A stretch of 64,000 nt of DNA from Alistipes sp. (GCA_017381935.1 JAFOBG010000044.1:1-64000); one strand, 5' to 3'. Shown: positions 1 through 9,566, numbered from the stretch's first letter. Notes: generated from the letters alone by a model not told the origin. Translations and numbers: made by a program.

Positions 1-1
1 T

Positions 2-139
2 GATGGTAGCAACTATGTATACGACGGTAAGTGGACTACTTACACTGCAGACGTTACACTTGCTCCTGGTGATAATGTTATCATCCGTTGTAAGTCAAAG
101 CGTTTCTTGATTGACGACATCCAGATTGTTGTAAAATAA
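2..139 (+). CDS. C-terminal end of a secreted/surface protein (partial)
   Basis: An open frame enters from the left edge and ends at TAA 137-139, giving about 45 C-terminal residues rich in beta-strand-like segments (YVYDGKWTTYTADVTL, then NVIIRCKSKRFLIDDIQIVV). The ending, with a hydrophobic strand around an IDDI motif, resembles the last strands of jelly-roll or choice-of-anchor domains common in Bacteroidales surface lipoproteins. The N-terminus is outside the window, so family and localisation cannot be fixed. A strong hairpin follows 2 nt after the stop, so this is the last gene of its transcript. Confidence 0.6.
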   Translation, partial: DGSNYVYDGKWTTYTADVTLAPGDNVIIRCKSKRFLIDDIQIVVK

Positions 140-141
140 TT

Positions 142-178
142 AAATAAATGGCTGTACTTTTCGTACAGCCATTTATTT
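142..178. terminator. Bidirectional rho-independent terminator
   Basis: A perfect 16-bp stem (142-157 with 163-178) closes a 5-nt TTTTC loop. A-rich and T-rich flanks make it usable from both sides. It lies between the partial gene (+) and the DUF4293 operon (-), which converge here. Confidence 0.85.
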
Positions 179-199
179 TCAAGATATTTTAGTATCCTA

Positions 200-673
200 T
201 TATCTAATTCGGTCAAGAGAACGAACAAGTAGCTCATCTCGAAGAATTGCTCGCATAGCAAGCAAGGTCAAAATAACTGATATAACAGGCATTATAACAG
301 GAAATCGGAAGATTATATTCTTCCAACCCAAGTCAAAGTCTGCAAAAATATTATTGCATATTGCATAGGTAAATGCTGCAATAAGGGCTACTATACCAAT
401 AAGCAGTACACATTCTACGCCGCACAAACGGATTTGCAGTTGGCGCTTTTTATACAGAAATATTGTTACAAAAGGCAATATAGTTACTATTACAAGTAGT
501 GCACCAAGCCAAGCAGAGGCGTAAGAGAGCACTCCTTCATTATCAGTAATAGTAAATGCCGATAATGAGATTTGCGAGCCATCTACGCTGATAAATACCA
601 ATGGAAAGATGAGGGTTATAACCATTAATAGAGTTACAACCATCAGATATAGTGTCTGTACTCTCTGTATCAT
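200..673 (-). CDS. DUF4293 family membrane protein
   Basis: This 157-residue protein starts MIQRVQTLYL and ends ELLVRSLDRIR, both typical of the Bacteroidota-specific DUF4293 family. Four hydrophobic segments are visible (about residues 7-30, 55-74, 82-105 and 122-143), so it should be a four-helix inner-membrane protein. Its function is unknown. The ATG overlaps the stop of the upstream GT2 gene in an ATGA arrangement, so the two are translationally coupled and it is the last gene of the 2225-200 operon. The coupling may mean a role beside the GT2 lipid-sugar transferase, but that is inference. Confidence 0.85.
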   Translation of the reverse strand: MIQRVQTLYLMVVTLLMVITLIFPLVFISVDGSQISLSAFTITDNEGVLSYASAWLGALLVIVTILPFVTIFLYKKRQLQIRLCGVECVLLIGIVALIAAFTYAICNNIFADFDLGWKNIIFRFPVIMPVISVILTLLAMRAILRDELLVRSLDRIR

Positions 674-1632
674 AATTTTTGATCTATTAAATATCTATTT
701 CTATCGCTTGAATTTCTATTAATCAATTCGCCCAAGAAGCCGGCAAGGAACAGTTGCACGCCCAAAATGATTGCTAAGATTGCCAAGTAAAAGAGTGGCT
801 GATCAGTAACAGCTCGCAGTGGTAAATCCATTATCTGCTTATATATTTTGCTACCAATAACCCAACAGGTTGTAAATCCTCCAACAAGGAACATTAATGT
901 ACCTAAGCTACCAAAGAAGTACATTGGAGAACGCCCAAATCGAGACATAAAGGTTACCGATATAAGATCCAGATAGCCCTTTACCATACGCTCCATTCCA
1001 AATTTAGAGACTCCATATTTACGAGCCTGATGATGCACTACTGTCTCTCCAATACGCTTAAAACCAGCATATTTCGCAAGAATCGGTATATAGCGATGCA
1101 TCTCGCCATAAACCTCTATAGATTTGACAACATTATTACGATAGCACTTCAAGCCACAATTAAAGTCATGCAACTTTATACCGGACACCGTGCGTGCAGT
1201 CCAATTAAAGAATTTACTTGGCCAACGCTTACCTATAGGATCATATCGTTTTCTCTTCCAACCTGACACAAGATCAAAGCCCTGCTCTACAATCATACGT
1301 CGCATTTGAGGAATCTCATCCGGAGAGTCCTGTAAGTCTGCATCCATAGTAAAGACAACCTCTCCCTGAGCCGCCTCAAATCCGCAATACAGAGCCGCAC
1401 TTTTACCATAATTACGCATAAAATGGATTGCGTGCAGTTTATCTCCATATTTACCCTTTAAACTCTCAACAACCTCCCAAGAGCCATCATTTGAGCCATC
1501 ATCGACCATAATAACCTCATAAGATAGCTGTGCAGAGCAACATACTCTATCAATCCATGCTATAAGTTCAGGCAAGGACTCTCGTTCATTATAGAGAGGT
1601 ACTACAACTGATATATCCAACTTTTCAGCCAT
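670..1632 (-). CDS. Family 2 glycosyltransferase, polyprenyl-phosphate sugar transferase type
   Basis: The 320-residue protein has an N-terminal GT-A domain with ISVVVPLYNE, the nucleotide-binding VDDGSNDGS and the metal/nucleotide motif DADLQDSPDEIP. Two C-terminal membrane helices (about 237-262 and 278-303) follow. This is the DPM1/GtrB/ArnC architecture, so it probably moves a sugar from a nucleotide donor to a polyprenyl phosphate on the cytoplasmic face of the inner membrane. The sugar cannot be read from sequence. Its ATG overlaps the DUF4199 stop (TAATG) and its TGA overlaps the DUF4293 start, so the three genes form one coupled operon. Confidence 0.9.
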   Translation of the reverse strand: MAEKLDISVVVPLYNERESLPELIAWIDRVCCSAQLSYEVIMVDDGSNDGSWEVVESLKGKYGDKLHAIHFMRNYGKSAALYCGFEAAQGEVVFTMDADLQDSPDEIPQMRRMIVEQGFDLVSGWKRKRYDPIGKRWPSKFFNWTARTVSGIKLHDFNCGLKCYRNNVVKSIEVYGEMHRYIPILAKYAGFKRIGETVVHHQARKYGVSKFGMERMVKGYLDLISVTFMSRFGRSPMYFFGSLGTLMFLVGGFTTCWVIGSKIYKQIMDLPLRAVTDQPLFYLAILAIILGVQLFLAGFLGELINRNSSDRNRYLIDQKL

Positions 1633-2225
1633 TACTCTTCACCATTTTGTTTTTCGAACAAGTCAGGTTCTTTTTTTACCATTGCCGCAATTACCAAACC
1701 TACTAATGCACCCCACATCATATATCCCCACACTGACGAGAATATAGTTGCAAATATTGTCGGCTCTGGTTGTGTAGAAAGTTGCAATAGCATCTGATTA
1801 TACATATCCATCATAGATGCAGTCTCCGGATTAGCCTTAAGAATAGCCTGCAAAGAGGTTATCATCGCATCAATATACTCCTTATGACCAATAACAACAC
1901 TATGAAGTATATAACGCCCCAAGCCTACAATAATACCAGCAAGAGTTGATACAGAGACCACATAACCCCAGCCAGCACCATAACTAAACATCTTTATTGT
2001 CTGCCTAGACTCCATCACCTGCAAAGAGTAACTTTTAGCAAAACGATAAAGCATCCAAACAAAAAGAACTGCAGCTGCAATATACTCAAAGCCCATAACA
2101 GAGTACCAACCCATAGTACCACCATAAACAATGGCGCTCTGCTCAAAGACGTGAGAACAGAGCATTACACAACCAAGGATTGCTCCTTTAGTTAATAATT
2201 CATTCAAATACAGATTATGTTTCAT
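1632..2225 (-). CDS. DUF4199 family membrane protein
   Basis: The 197-residue protein has four hydrophobic stretches and a periplasmic segment of about 50 residues before the last helix, matching the DUF4199 family of Bacteroidota (function unknown). I chose the ATG at 2225. A longer frame opens at a TTG at 2258, but that codon sits just upstream of, and its next codons run through, the -7 promoter element at 2248-2255, so it cannot be in the message. It is the first gene of the operon with the GT2 and DUF4293 genes; its stop overlaps the GT2 start by one base. Confidence 0.8.
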   Translation of the reverse strand: MKHNLYLNELLTKGAILGCVMLCSHVFEQSAIVYGGTMGWYSVMGFEYIAAAVLFVWMLYRFAKSYSLQVMESRQTIKMFSYGAGWGYVVSVSTLAGIIVGLGRYILHSVVIGHKEYIDAMITSLQAILKANPETASMMDMYNQMLLQLSTQPEPTIFATIFSSVWGYMMWGALVGLVIAAMVKKEPDLFEKQNGEE

Positions 2226-2247
2226 AGCTATGAATAGTTTAACGCTA

Positions 2248-2255
2248 CAAAGATA
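2248..2255 (-). promoter_or_regulatory. -7 promoter element of the DUF4199-GT2-DUF4293 operon
   Basis: On the minus strand this reads TATCTTTG, a perfect match to the Bacteroidota TAnnTTTG consensus. It lies 22 nt before the ATG at 2225 and decides that start over the upstream TTG. Confidence 0.75.
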
Positions 2256-2369
2256 CAAAAAAACTCTTTTATTTCAACATTATAATCGAGCATCATCTTT
2301 TTACAAGATAAAAATATAAAAAATATGTATTTTTCATGCCATAAAATATAAGAATGTCATTTTTTTTGT

Positions 2370-2377
2370 TATATTTG
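2370..2377 (+). promoter_or_regulatory. -7 promoter element of the porin-potABCD operon
   Basis: TATATTTG, 32 nt before the ATG at 2410, preceded by a T-rich tract. It is the only consensus promoter seen before any of the five tightly packed genes to 7766, so they are probably one transcript. Confidence 0.7.
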
Positions 2378-2409
2378 CACCCGAAACCATCTATTATTTT
2401 TTATGGGAA

Positions 2410-3471
2410 ATGAGAAAAATACTTGCTCTGACAGTAGCTGTACTATGCTACTTTTGTACTTACTCGCAAGAGGCTGAGGCATCAGGCAATATTCCAACGC
2501 TGATTATCTCGCCTCGATTTGAAGTTAACCCTTACATTCCGACAGGCAGTAAGGGAACAAAAGGTGTGGATTTCGGCAACTCTTCCTTATACACACTCTT
2601 TGAAGGCTCAATTGGAGATAACATCTCTTATTCTATGAGCAATCATTGGTTATCATCTGACCCTAAATCACTATATCAGAATGCATTCCGTTCTGACGAT
2701 GTAGATTTTATTGATTGGCTTACATTAAGTTATACGGTAGGTAATTTCACCTTTACAGTAGGTAAGGATATGCTTGCCATAGGGGGATATGAGTTAGACC
2801 CTATGGATGTAGATCAACATCCAAATCTATGCTCAACATTTTGGCATAATTGCGCAATCTATCAGTGGGGAGGCAAAGTTGAGTATGCAACAAAAGATGA
2901 AGCATCGACAATTGCCTTTCAATTTGGAACGTCTCCTTTTGGAGAGTTTCCGTTTAAAAGCAAACTATTTACCTATTCGTTTATCTGGTATGGCGAGTAT
3001 GGCTGCTTTGCCCCTATATGGTCTGCAAATCTCATAGAGTATGACCGTGGTCGTTTTGTCAAAATGTTCTCTCTTGGAAACGGTTTATATTTTGGAGACT
3101 TTGCAGCCGAAGTAGATGTGATGTACAAACATCTAAATTACGAAGGAGATAACCACGAACTTTCACTTATCGGCAAATTCGGATATACATTTAACGACAA
3201 GGTAGAGATATTTGTCAAAGGAGGTTATGAGCATCGTTCAAACTTTGATATATTTGGATATGAGGATGAGGTTAGTTTTATACCAACCGATGCATCTGTA
3301 AAAGATTATATTTTTTATGGTGGTGGCATAAACTACTATCCTCTTCGCAGTAGTAAGGACTTGCGTATTCATGCACTTATTGCGGCTAATAACTACGCAA
3401 ACAGTATAGCGCTTAATATCGGTGCAACTTATCATTTCAACCTAACAGACACTATTAAAAAACGAAAATAA
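2410..3471 (+). CDS. Outer-membrane beta-barrel (porin-like) protein, first gene of the pot operon
   Basis: The 353-residue protein has a signal peptide (about 1-20, [20 protein letters not shown]) and then alternating aromatic and polar strands throughout ([37 protein letters not shown]), as in 12-16-strand porins. It most resembles phosphate-selective/OprO-type barrels, without a decisive motif. Its stop is one base before the potA start, so it is co-transcribed with the polyamine importer genes. That position suggests it is the outer-membrane entry pore for the same substrate, which would need testing. Family assignment below porin level is uncertain. Confidence 0.7.
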   Translation: MRKILALTVAVLCYFCTYSQEAEASGNIPTLIISPRFEVNPYIPTGSKGTKGVDFGNSSLYTLFEGSIGDNISYSMSNHWLSSDPKSLYQNAFRSDDVDFIDWLTLSYTVGNFTFTVGKDMLAIGGYELDPMDVDQHPNLCSTFWHNCAIYQWGGKVEYATKDEASTIAFQFGTSPFGEFPFKSKLFTYSFIWYGEYGCFAPIWSANLIEYDRGRFVKMFSLGNGLYFGDFAAEVDVMYKHLNYEGDNHELSLIGKFGYTFNDKVEIFVKGGYEHRSNFDIFGYEDEVSFIPTDASVKDYIFYGGGINYYPLRSSKDLRIHALIAANNYANSIALNIGATYHFNLTDTIKKRK

Positions 3472-3472
3472 A

Positions 3473-4858
3473 ATGGCCAATCAGAACAATACTATCATCA
3501 AAATTGAGCATCTCTGCAAATCATTTGGCGATAAGGTGGTGCTTGACGATATCAACCTTGATATTCGCAAAGGCGAGTTTATTACTCTGCTCGGACCTTC
3601 AGGCTGTGGTAAGACTACCCTTCTTAGAATGATAGCAGGCTTTTTGCGTCCTGATTCAGGAGTTATTTTAATGGACGGTAACGACATCTCCGATGTTCCA
3701 CCACATCTACGTCCATTAAATACAGTCTTCCAACGATATGCACTCTTCCCACATCTTAATGTCTATGAGAATATTGCATTTGGCTTAAAGTCGAACAAAG
3801 TACCTTCTCCTGAGATTGATGCTCGTGTTCGTAAAGCCTTAAAAATGGTAAGCATGACTGATTATGAGGACCGTGATGTAAACTCACTATCCGGAGGTCA
3901 GCAGCAACGTGTAGCCATCGCAAGAGCTATTGTTAATCGTCCTAAGGTACTTTTACTTGATGAGCCATTAGCAGCTCTCGACTTGAAGATGCGTAAAGAT
4001 ATGCAGATGGAGTTGAAAGAGATGCATCATGATTTAGGTATTACTTTTATCTACGTTACTCACGATCAAGAGGAGGCTTTGACCCTATCTGATACAGTTG
4101 TTGTCATGAGCGACGGTAAGATTCAACAAATTGGAGCACCAATTGACATATACAATGAGCCGGTTAACTCGTTTGTTGCAGATTTTATCGGGGAGAGTAA
4201 TATCCTTAATGGTACAATGATTCACGACCGAGAGGTTGAATTTATCGGGCACTCATTTGAGTGTGTCGATGAAGGTTTCGGGGAACATACCCCTGTAGAT
4301 GTAGTAGTACGTCCAGAGGATATATACATTATTGCAAACGCTGAGAATGCTAAATTTACAGGAAAAGTAAAATCATGTATCTTCAAAGGGGTACATTATG
4401 AGATGTTTGTAGAGACCGATAAGGGCTACGAATTGATGCTTCAAGATTATAACGCATTTGATGTTGATAGTACTGTTGGCATGTTCATCAAGCCTTCTGA
4501 TATACATGTTATGCAGAAAGAGAGAATATGCAATACTTTTGAAGGTAAGATGCTCTCTTCATCAAAGGTTGAGTTCCTTGGAGCCGAATTTGACTGCGCT
4601 GACAACGGTTTGCATGAGGGAGATGACGTTACTGTTCGAATTGCGTTTAACAAAGTAGAGTTACTTGACAACAAAGAGGATGGCGTTCTGATAGGTTCAG
4701 TTGAGTTTATTCTCTATAAAGGTAACCATTATCACCTTACTGTCGTTACTGAAGATGGAGACAAAATATATGTCGATACAAATGACATTTGGGATAAAGG
4801 TGATATTGTAGGAATCTCTGTTGCCGTTTCTGATTTGCGTATTACAAAGAGAGTTTAG
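3473..4858 (+). CDS. potA: Spermidine/putrescine ABC transporter ATPase PotA
   Basis: The 461-residue ATPase has Walker [10 protein letters not shown] (about 41-49), the Q-loop FQRYALFPH, signature LSGGQQQR, Walker [12 protein letters not shown] and the H-loop THD. It powers import through PotB and PotC. Family members are usually about 350-380 residues; the extra length here is C-terminal. After residue about 240 a beta-rich TOBE-like regulatory unit appears twice. Each copy contains V-F-GxxFxCxDxG followed by G-V-KGxHYxxxV (about 245-345 and 350-461). The copies have diverged, so the duplication is old. It lies 1 nt after the porin-like gene and 3 nt before potB. Confidence 0.93.
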   Translation: MANQNNTIIKIEHLCKSFGDKVVLDDINLDIRKGEFITLLGPSGCGKTTLLRMIAGFLRPDSGVILMDGNDISDVPPHLRPLNTVFQRYALFPHLNVYENIAFGLKSNKVPSPEIDARVRKALKMVSMTDYEDRDVNSLSGGQQQRVAIARAIVNRPKVLLLDEPLAALDLKMRKDMQMELKEMHHDLGITFIYVTHDQEEALTLSDTVVVMSDGKIQQIGAPIDIYNEPVNSFVADFIGESNILNGTMIHDREVEFIGHSFECVDEGFGEHTPVDVVVRPEDIYIIANAENAKFTGKVKSCIFKGVHYEMFVETDKGYELMLQDYNAFDVDSTVGMFIKPSDIHVMQKERICNTFEGKMLSSSKVEFLGAEFDCADNGLHEGDDVTVRIAFNKVELLDNKEDGVLIGSVEFILYKGNHYHLTVVTEDGDKIYVDTNDIWDKGDIVGISVAVSDLRITKRV

Positions 4859-4861
4859 TAG

Positions 4862-5650
4862 ATGAAGTTTAATTTATTCACACGTCGCTCAACTTGGGCT
4901 CTTCCATACGCCCTATTTTTGGGGATATTTGTAGCACTCCCTCTAGTGTTGATTGTAATATTTGCATTTACAAATAATAGTGGTGAGTTCTCGTTAGATA
5001 ACTTTGTAAAGTTTGCTACTCAACCAGAGGCTGTAAATACATTCGTATATTCAATTGGTATTGCATTGGTAACTACATTCCTTTGCATACTTCTTGGATA
5101 TCCGGCAGCATACATTCTGAGTAACAAGAACTTAAACCGTTCCCAGACTACAGTTTTGCTATTTATCCTACCGATGTGGATAAACATTTTGGTGCGTACA
5201 TTGGCTACCGTAGCCTTATTTGACTTTGTACATATCCCGCTTGGTGAAGGTGCGTTAATATTTGGTATGGTCTATAACTTTCTACCATTTATGATCTACC
5301 CTATTTACAACACACTTCAGAAAATGGACCATTCTCTCATTGAGGCAGCTGAAGATTTGGGAGCTAAACCGAGTATTGTATTTTGGAAAGTTACAGTACC
5401 ACTATCAATGCCTGGTATTACAAGTGGTATTATGATGGTATTTATGCCTACAATATCAACTTTTGCTATTGCTGAGCTACTTACAATGAACAATATAAAA
5501 CTCTTTGGTACAACAATCCAAGAGAACATTAATAACGGTATGTGGAATTATGGTGCAGCTCTATCTCTGATTATGCTTGTAATTATCGGTATTACATCTC
5601 TTTTCTCTGATAGCGACTCACAATCTCAAAATGAGGGAGGAATTATATAA
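4862..5650 (+). CDS. potB: Polyamine ABC transporter permease PotB
   Basis: This 262-residue inner-membrane protein has about six helices and the EAA loop typical of binding-protein-dependent permeases (EAAEDLGAKPSIVFWKVTVPLS), which docks on PotA. The first helix begins at about residue 15 (LPYALFLGIFVALPLVLIV). It pairs with PotC to form the channel. The stop overlaps the potC start by one base (TAATG). Confidence 0.92.
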   Translation: MKFNLFTRRSTWALPYALFLGIFVALPLVLIVIFAFTNNSGEFSLDNFVKFATQPEAVNTFVYSIGIALVTTFLCILLGYPAAYILSNKNLNRSQTTVLLFILPMWINILVRTLATVALFDFVHIPLGEGALIFGMVYNFLPFMIYPIYNTLQKMDHSLIEAAEDLGAKPSIVFWKVTVPLSMPGITSGIMMVFMPTISTFAIAELLTMNNIKLFGTTIQENINNGMWNYGAALSLIMLVIIGITSLFSDSDSQSQNEGGII

Positions 5651-6450
5651 TGAAAAAGTTTTTTGCTCAAACATACCTTTGGCTATTACTTATTCTGCTA
5701 TATGCACCAATTATTATTATAGCCGTATTCTCATTTACCGAGGCAAAAGTACTTGGCAATTGGACTGGTTTCTCTACAAAGTTATACACCTCTCTATTTT
5801 CCGGTGGTGTACGCCATAGCCTGCTTGATGCGATAGAGAATACATTTACCATTGCTCTTATTGCGGCGGCTGTCTCAACCATTTTAGGTAGTATTGCAGC
5901 TATAGGCATACATAATATGCGAGGACGAAAGCGACAAGCAATTACATTCCTTAATAATATCCCGATGCTAAATCCTGATATTATTACCGGTATTTCTCTA
6001 TTTTTGCTTTTTGTCAGTCTCGGAATCTCACAAGGTTATACAACCGTCGTTCTTGCACATATTGCATTCTGTACGCCTTATGTTGTATTAAGCGTAATGC
6101 CTCGTCTCCAACAAATGAATCCCAATATTTATGAGGCTGCTCTTGATTTGGGGGCAACACCATTTCAGGCGATGAGAAAGGTTGTCATTCCGGAGATTCG
6201 CCCAGGTATGATTTCCGGATTTATACTCGCCTTCACACTCTCAATTGACGATTTTGCAGTAACGATATTTACCATTGGTAATCAAGGACTTGAGACTCTA
6301 TCTACCTTTATTTACGCTGATGCACGAAAGGGTGGTCTAACTCCTGAATTACGACCTTTATCAACCATCATTTTCTTTACTGTATTATTACTACTTATCT
6401 TCATTAATGTACGCTCACGTCGTGCAAGTCGTAAACAAGAGAATATATAA
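5650..6450 (+). CDS. potC: Polyamine ABC transporter permease PotC
   Basis: The 266-residue second permease has six predicted helices, an N-terminal YLWLLLILLYAPIIIIAVFSF segment and an EAA loop (EAALDLGATPFQAMRKVVIP). The SIDDFAVTIF segment in helix 5 is characteristic of PotC-type permeases. Its ATG overlaps the potB stop by one base and its own stop overlaps the potD start in the same way, so expression of the B, C and D subunits is coupled. Confidence 0.92.
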   Translation: MKKFFAQTYLWLLLILLYAPIIIIAVFSFTEAKVLGNWTGFSTKLYTSLFSGGVRHSLLDAIENTFTIALIAAAVSTILGSIAAIGIHNMRGRKRQAITFLNNIPMLNPDIITGISLFLLFVSLGISQGYTTVVLAHIAFCTPYVVLSVMPRLQQMNPNIYEAALDLGATPFQAMRKVVIPEIRPGMISGFILAFTLSIDDFAVTIFTIGNQGLETLSTFIYADARKGGLTPELRPLSTIIFFTVLLLLIFINVRSRRASRKQENI

Positions 6451-7766
6451 TGAGACGATTTTTTGTATTTATTGCAGCGCTACTCGTAGTATCACTAAAC
6501 TATGCAACAGCTGCAGACCGTGAACATACGCTCAAGATATACAATTGGGCCGATTATATAGACGAAGATGTATTGACTGAATTTCAAGAGTGGTATAAAG
6601 AGCAAACCGGCGAACATGTCGAGGTTATATATCAACTCTTTGACATTAACGAGATTATGCTCGCCAAGATTGAGCGTGGTAAAGAGGACTTTGACGTTGT
6701 CTGCCCATCTGAGTATATTATTGAGAGAATGTTACGTAATGATTTATTATTGCCCATAGATAAAGATTTTGGCAATACGCCAAACTATATCGACAGTAAT
6801 ATCTCTCCATATATCATTGACCGTTTCAATATGATAGATGGCTCCGGTAAAAATGCAAATGACTATGCGGTTGGTTATATGTGGGGAACAACCGGTTTGC
6901 TATACAACACCAAATATGTAACACCTCAAGAGGCGGCTTCATGGTCTATACTGCACAATGAAAAATTCCGTAAAAAGATATTTATCAAAGATGCATTTAG
7001 AGATGTTTATGGTCCTATTTTAGTCTATCTAAAGAAGGATGCGATAGATAGTGGCCAGACAACTCTTGATCAAGTGATGTATGACGCTTCCGATGAGTCA
7101 ATAGCCCTTGTAGAGGGATTTCTAAAAAAGGCTAAACCGTTGGTTGCGGGATGGGAAGCAGACTTTGGCAAAGAGATGATGACCAAAGAGAAGGCATACA
7201 TCAACCTTACATGGAGTGGCGATGCAGTTTGGGCTATAGAGGAGGCTGCAGATGTCGGAGTTTCTCTTGATTACTATGTTCCAGATGAGGGAAGCAATGT
7301 TTGGTTTGATGGTTGGGTAATACCTAAATATGCAAAAAACATCAAAGCTGCTCGTTACTTTATTAACTTCATGTGTCGTAGTGATATAGCCCTCCGCAAT
7401 ATGGATGCTATCGGCTATGTAAGTGCAGTTGGAACTCAGGAGGTGCTTGATGCTAAAATTGATGACAGTCTTGAAAACTATACTGATGTAAGCTACTTTT
7501 TCGGAGAGGGCGCAAATAGCATTAAGATTGATGCTGTACAGTATCCAGACCGTAAAGTTATCGAGCGTTGCGCTATGATGCACGACTCAGGTGAAAGAAC
7601 AGAACAGATGCTTGAGATGTGGGCCAGAGTTAAAGGAGAGGTTGTTAAACCATGGACACTTATAGTTATAGGAATTACACTTATTATAATGCTAATCTTA
7701 GGAATACGACGCAAAATTCTCCAATATAAGCATAGTGCACACCGTCGTCGTAAACACAAAAAGTAA
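6450..7766 (+). CDS. potD: Polyamine-binding protein PotD with C-terminal membrane anchor
   Basis: The 438-residue protein opens with a signal peptide (about 1-21, ending ATA-AD) that has no lipobox cysteine. The mature start TLKIYNWADYIDEDVL is the hallmark of the PotD/PotF fold, and PSEYIIERM and WFDGWVIP also fit. It should bind spermidine or putrescine in the periplasm and deliver it to PotBC. The C-terminus is odd: about residue 400 onward is a hydrophobic helix (WTLIVIGITLIIMLILGI) followed by a strongly basic tail. The binding protein therefore appears tethered to the inner membrane by its C-terminus. It is the last gene of the operon; a terminator follows. Confidence 0.9.
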   Translation: MRRFFVFIAALLVVSLNYATAADREHTLKIYNWADYIDEDVLTEFQEWYKEQTGEHVEVIYQLFDINEIMLAKIERGKEDFDVVCPSEYIIERMLRNDLLLPIDKDFGNTPNYIDSNISPYIIDRFNMIDGSGKNANDYAVGYMWGTTGLLYNTKYVTPQEAASWSILHNEKFRKKIFIKDAFRDVYGPILVYLKKDAIDSGQTTLDQVMYDASDESIALVEGFLKKAKPLVAGWEADFGKEMMTKEKAYINLTWSGDAVWAIEEAADVGVSLDYYVPDEGSNVWFDGWVIPKYAKNIKAARYFINFMCRSDIALRNMDAIGYVSAVGTQEVLDAKIDDSLENYTDVSYFFGEGANSIKIDAVQYPDRKVIERCAMMHDSGERTEQMLEMWARVKGEVVKPWTLIVIGITLIIMLILGIRRKILQYKHSAHRRRKHKK

Positions 7767-7783
7767 TTAGTAACACAAAAAAC

Positions 7784-7811
7784 AAAAGACTCGCTATTGG
7801 CGAGTCTTTTT
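7784..7811. terminator. Bidirectional terminator between potD and the YidE-like gene
   Basis: An 11-bp stem (7784-7794 with 7800-7810), loop TATTG, A-rich before and T-rich after. It serves potD on the plus strand and can serve the convergent transporter gene. Confidence 0.85.
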
Positions 7812-7830
7812 GATTATAAGTTATCAAATG

Positions 7831-9486
7831 TTACATCAAAAACATTATCATACTTTGCGCTATAACCACTCGTAGGAACATTACAAGCGGATAGACTGTT
7901 GCATAGCTGATAGCCGGCATATCAGACCCCGCAACGCCATTTGCATAAGTGAGTGCAATAGGATTTGTCATACTACCTGCAAGTGTTCCCATAAGTGTAT
8001 AGTAATCCATCTTATAGACTTTACGAGCAAAAAGGCCAACAAGTAATAGAGGCACAATGGCAATTATAAGTGCATATAGCATCCATATATAGCCACCTGA
8101 TAATATAGCCTCCACAAATCCATTTCCTGAGGCAAGGCCAACGGCAGCAAGAAACATAGCAAGTCCCACCTCTCTAAGCATCAGGTTAGCACTGATAGTG
8201 GTATAAGTAATTAGGTGCCAATGTGTTCCAAATCGGCCTATAAGTATTGCCATAAGCATTGGGCCAGCAGCAAGTCCGAGTTTTATCTGCGGAGACTCTA
8301 CAAGTGGTATAGAGCCGACAAACACACCTAATGCTATACCGAGGAAGATGGTAAAGATATGAGGCTGATGCAGTTTCTTGAGAGAGTTTCCAAGCAATTC
8401 TGCCACTTTGTCTATTGCACTCTCTGAGCCTACGACCATAACCTTATCTCCTAACTGCAATTCCATACCTTGATAAGGTATTAAATCCACACCAGCACGA
8501 TTTACACGAGTAATATTAATACCATACTTTGTTCGCAAGCGCAAGTCCGAAAACTTCTTACCATTAATCTCCGAGCGTGTAACAACAATACGACGAGAGA
8601 CAAGTTTTCCCTCAAACTCACCCCACTCCTCTTCAAGCATATTAACCTCCTTACCGAGAAATGCGAGTATAGCCTCTTTATCCTCTATTGAACTGACAAT
8701 AAAGAGTTTATCTCCACAATAAACGGCACTTTCAGAGTCTGCAATAAAGGCGTTATTGCCATCATGAGAGATACGTGAAATGACAAATTGGCGAGCAATG
8801 ATATTACGAATCTCTGACACTTTTTTACCGTCAATTTGGCTATTAAGCACCTCAAGAGAGTACTTTGCTGCAAACTTATTCTCATTGCTCAAAGCATTGA
8901 GGGCCTCATTCTCGACCTTTAGGTCAATCTTAAGCAATGGTTTGAGAATCAAGAAAGCAATAATTACCGCCACCACACCAAAAGGATATGCAATAGCAAA
9001 GCTCATAGGTATTGAACTATCCTCCATACCCGTAAGGTCCATATAGGCCTGCTGCGTAGCTCCCATAGCCGGAGTATTTACCGCTGCGCCGTCCATTACA
9101 CCGACCATTGTCTGTAGAGGTGTACCTGTCAGTTGGGCAATTATTATTGTTACTACCACACCCAAAACCATCACAAGTACAGCTAACCACATCTGACGCA
9201 ATCCGCCTGCACGCAGTGAAGAGAAGAATCCGGGGCCAATCTGAAGTCCTATCGAAAATATAAATAGCGTCAGACCGAAGTCTCGTGCAAAACCAAGCAT
9301 ATCACTGCTTACAGTCATTCCAAAATGGCTTGCCGCTATGCCGGCAAAGAGAATCCACGTCGAGCCTAACGATATTCCGCCAACCTTCACCTTGCTAAGC
9401 AACGTACCTACCGCAATAACTACCGCAAAGATAAATATCGAGTGTGCAATGCTCCCTCCAAAGAGCATACTTTCAATAAATTCCAT
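7831..9486 (-). CDS. AspT/YidE-family transporter with RCK_C domains
   Basis: The 551-residue protein consists of two hydrophobic halves (about 8-190 and 380-551), each of the Asp-Al_Ex type with glycine-rich repeats, around a soluble central region (about 200-370). The central region holds two TrkA-C/RCK_C-like domains (KVSEIRNIIARQF and GDKLFIVSS; then KKFSDLRLRTKYGINI and GDKVMVVGS). This matches E. coli YidE/YbjL and the aspartate:alanine exchanger AspT; the substrate is not known. It is monocistronic, with its own promoter at 9510-9517. The paired RCK_C domains suggest regulation by a small ligand, as in the family. Confidence 0.88.
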   Translation of the reverse strand: MEFIESMLFGGSIAHSIFIFAVVIAVGTLLSKVKVGGISLGSTWILFAGIAASHFGMTVSSDMLGFARDFGLTLFIFSIGLQIGPGFFSSLRAGGLRQMWLAVLVMVLGVVVTIIIAQLTGTPLQTMVGVMDGAAVNTPAMGATQQAYMDLTGMEDSSIPMSFAIAYPFGVVAVIIAFLILKPLLKIDLKVENEALNALSNENKFAAKYSLEVLNSQIDGKKVSEIRNIIARQFVISRISHDGNNAFIADSESAVYCGDKLFIVSSIEDKEAILAFLGKEVNMLEEEWGEFEGKLVSRRIVVTRSEINGKKFSDLRLRTKYGINITRVNRAGVDLIPYQGMELQLGDKVMVVGSESAIDKVAELLGNSLKKLHQPHIFTIFLGIALGVFVGSIPLVESPQIKLGLAAGPMLMAILIGRFGTHWHLITYTTISANLMLREVGLAMFLAAVGLASGNGFVEAILSGGYIWMLYALIIAIVPLLLVGLFARKVYKMDYYTLMGTLAGSMTNPIALTYANGVAGSDMPAISYATVYPLVMFLRVVIAQSMIMFLM

Positions 9487-9509
9487 AACTATAAATCTAA
9501 ATGATGCGA

Positions 9510-9517
9510 CAAAGGTA
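9510..9517 (-). promoter_or_regulatory. -7 promoter element of the YidE-like gene
   Basis: Minus strand TACCTTTG (TAnnTTTG), 23 nt before the ATG at 9486. Confidence 0.65.
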
Positions 9518-9558
9518 AATATAAAATTTAATTTCGCACAACTTTACACAAAGTTTAC

Positions 9559-9566
9559 TATCTTTG
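9559..9566 (+). promoter_or_regulatory. -7 promoter element of BspA-like gene 1
   Basis: TATCTTTG, 48 nt before the ATG at 9615; divergent from the YidE-like promoter 42 bp away. Confidence 0.7.

Noticed and set aside
7122..7759. Minus-strand frames of 153 and 88 codons opposite potD
   Set aside because: No recognisable protein, no promoter, and complete overlap with potD.
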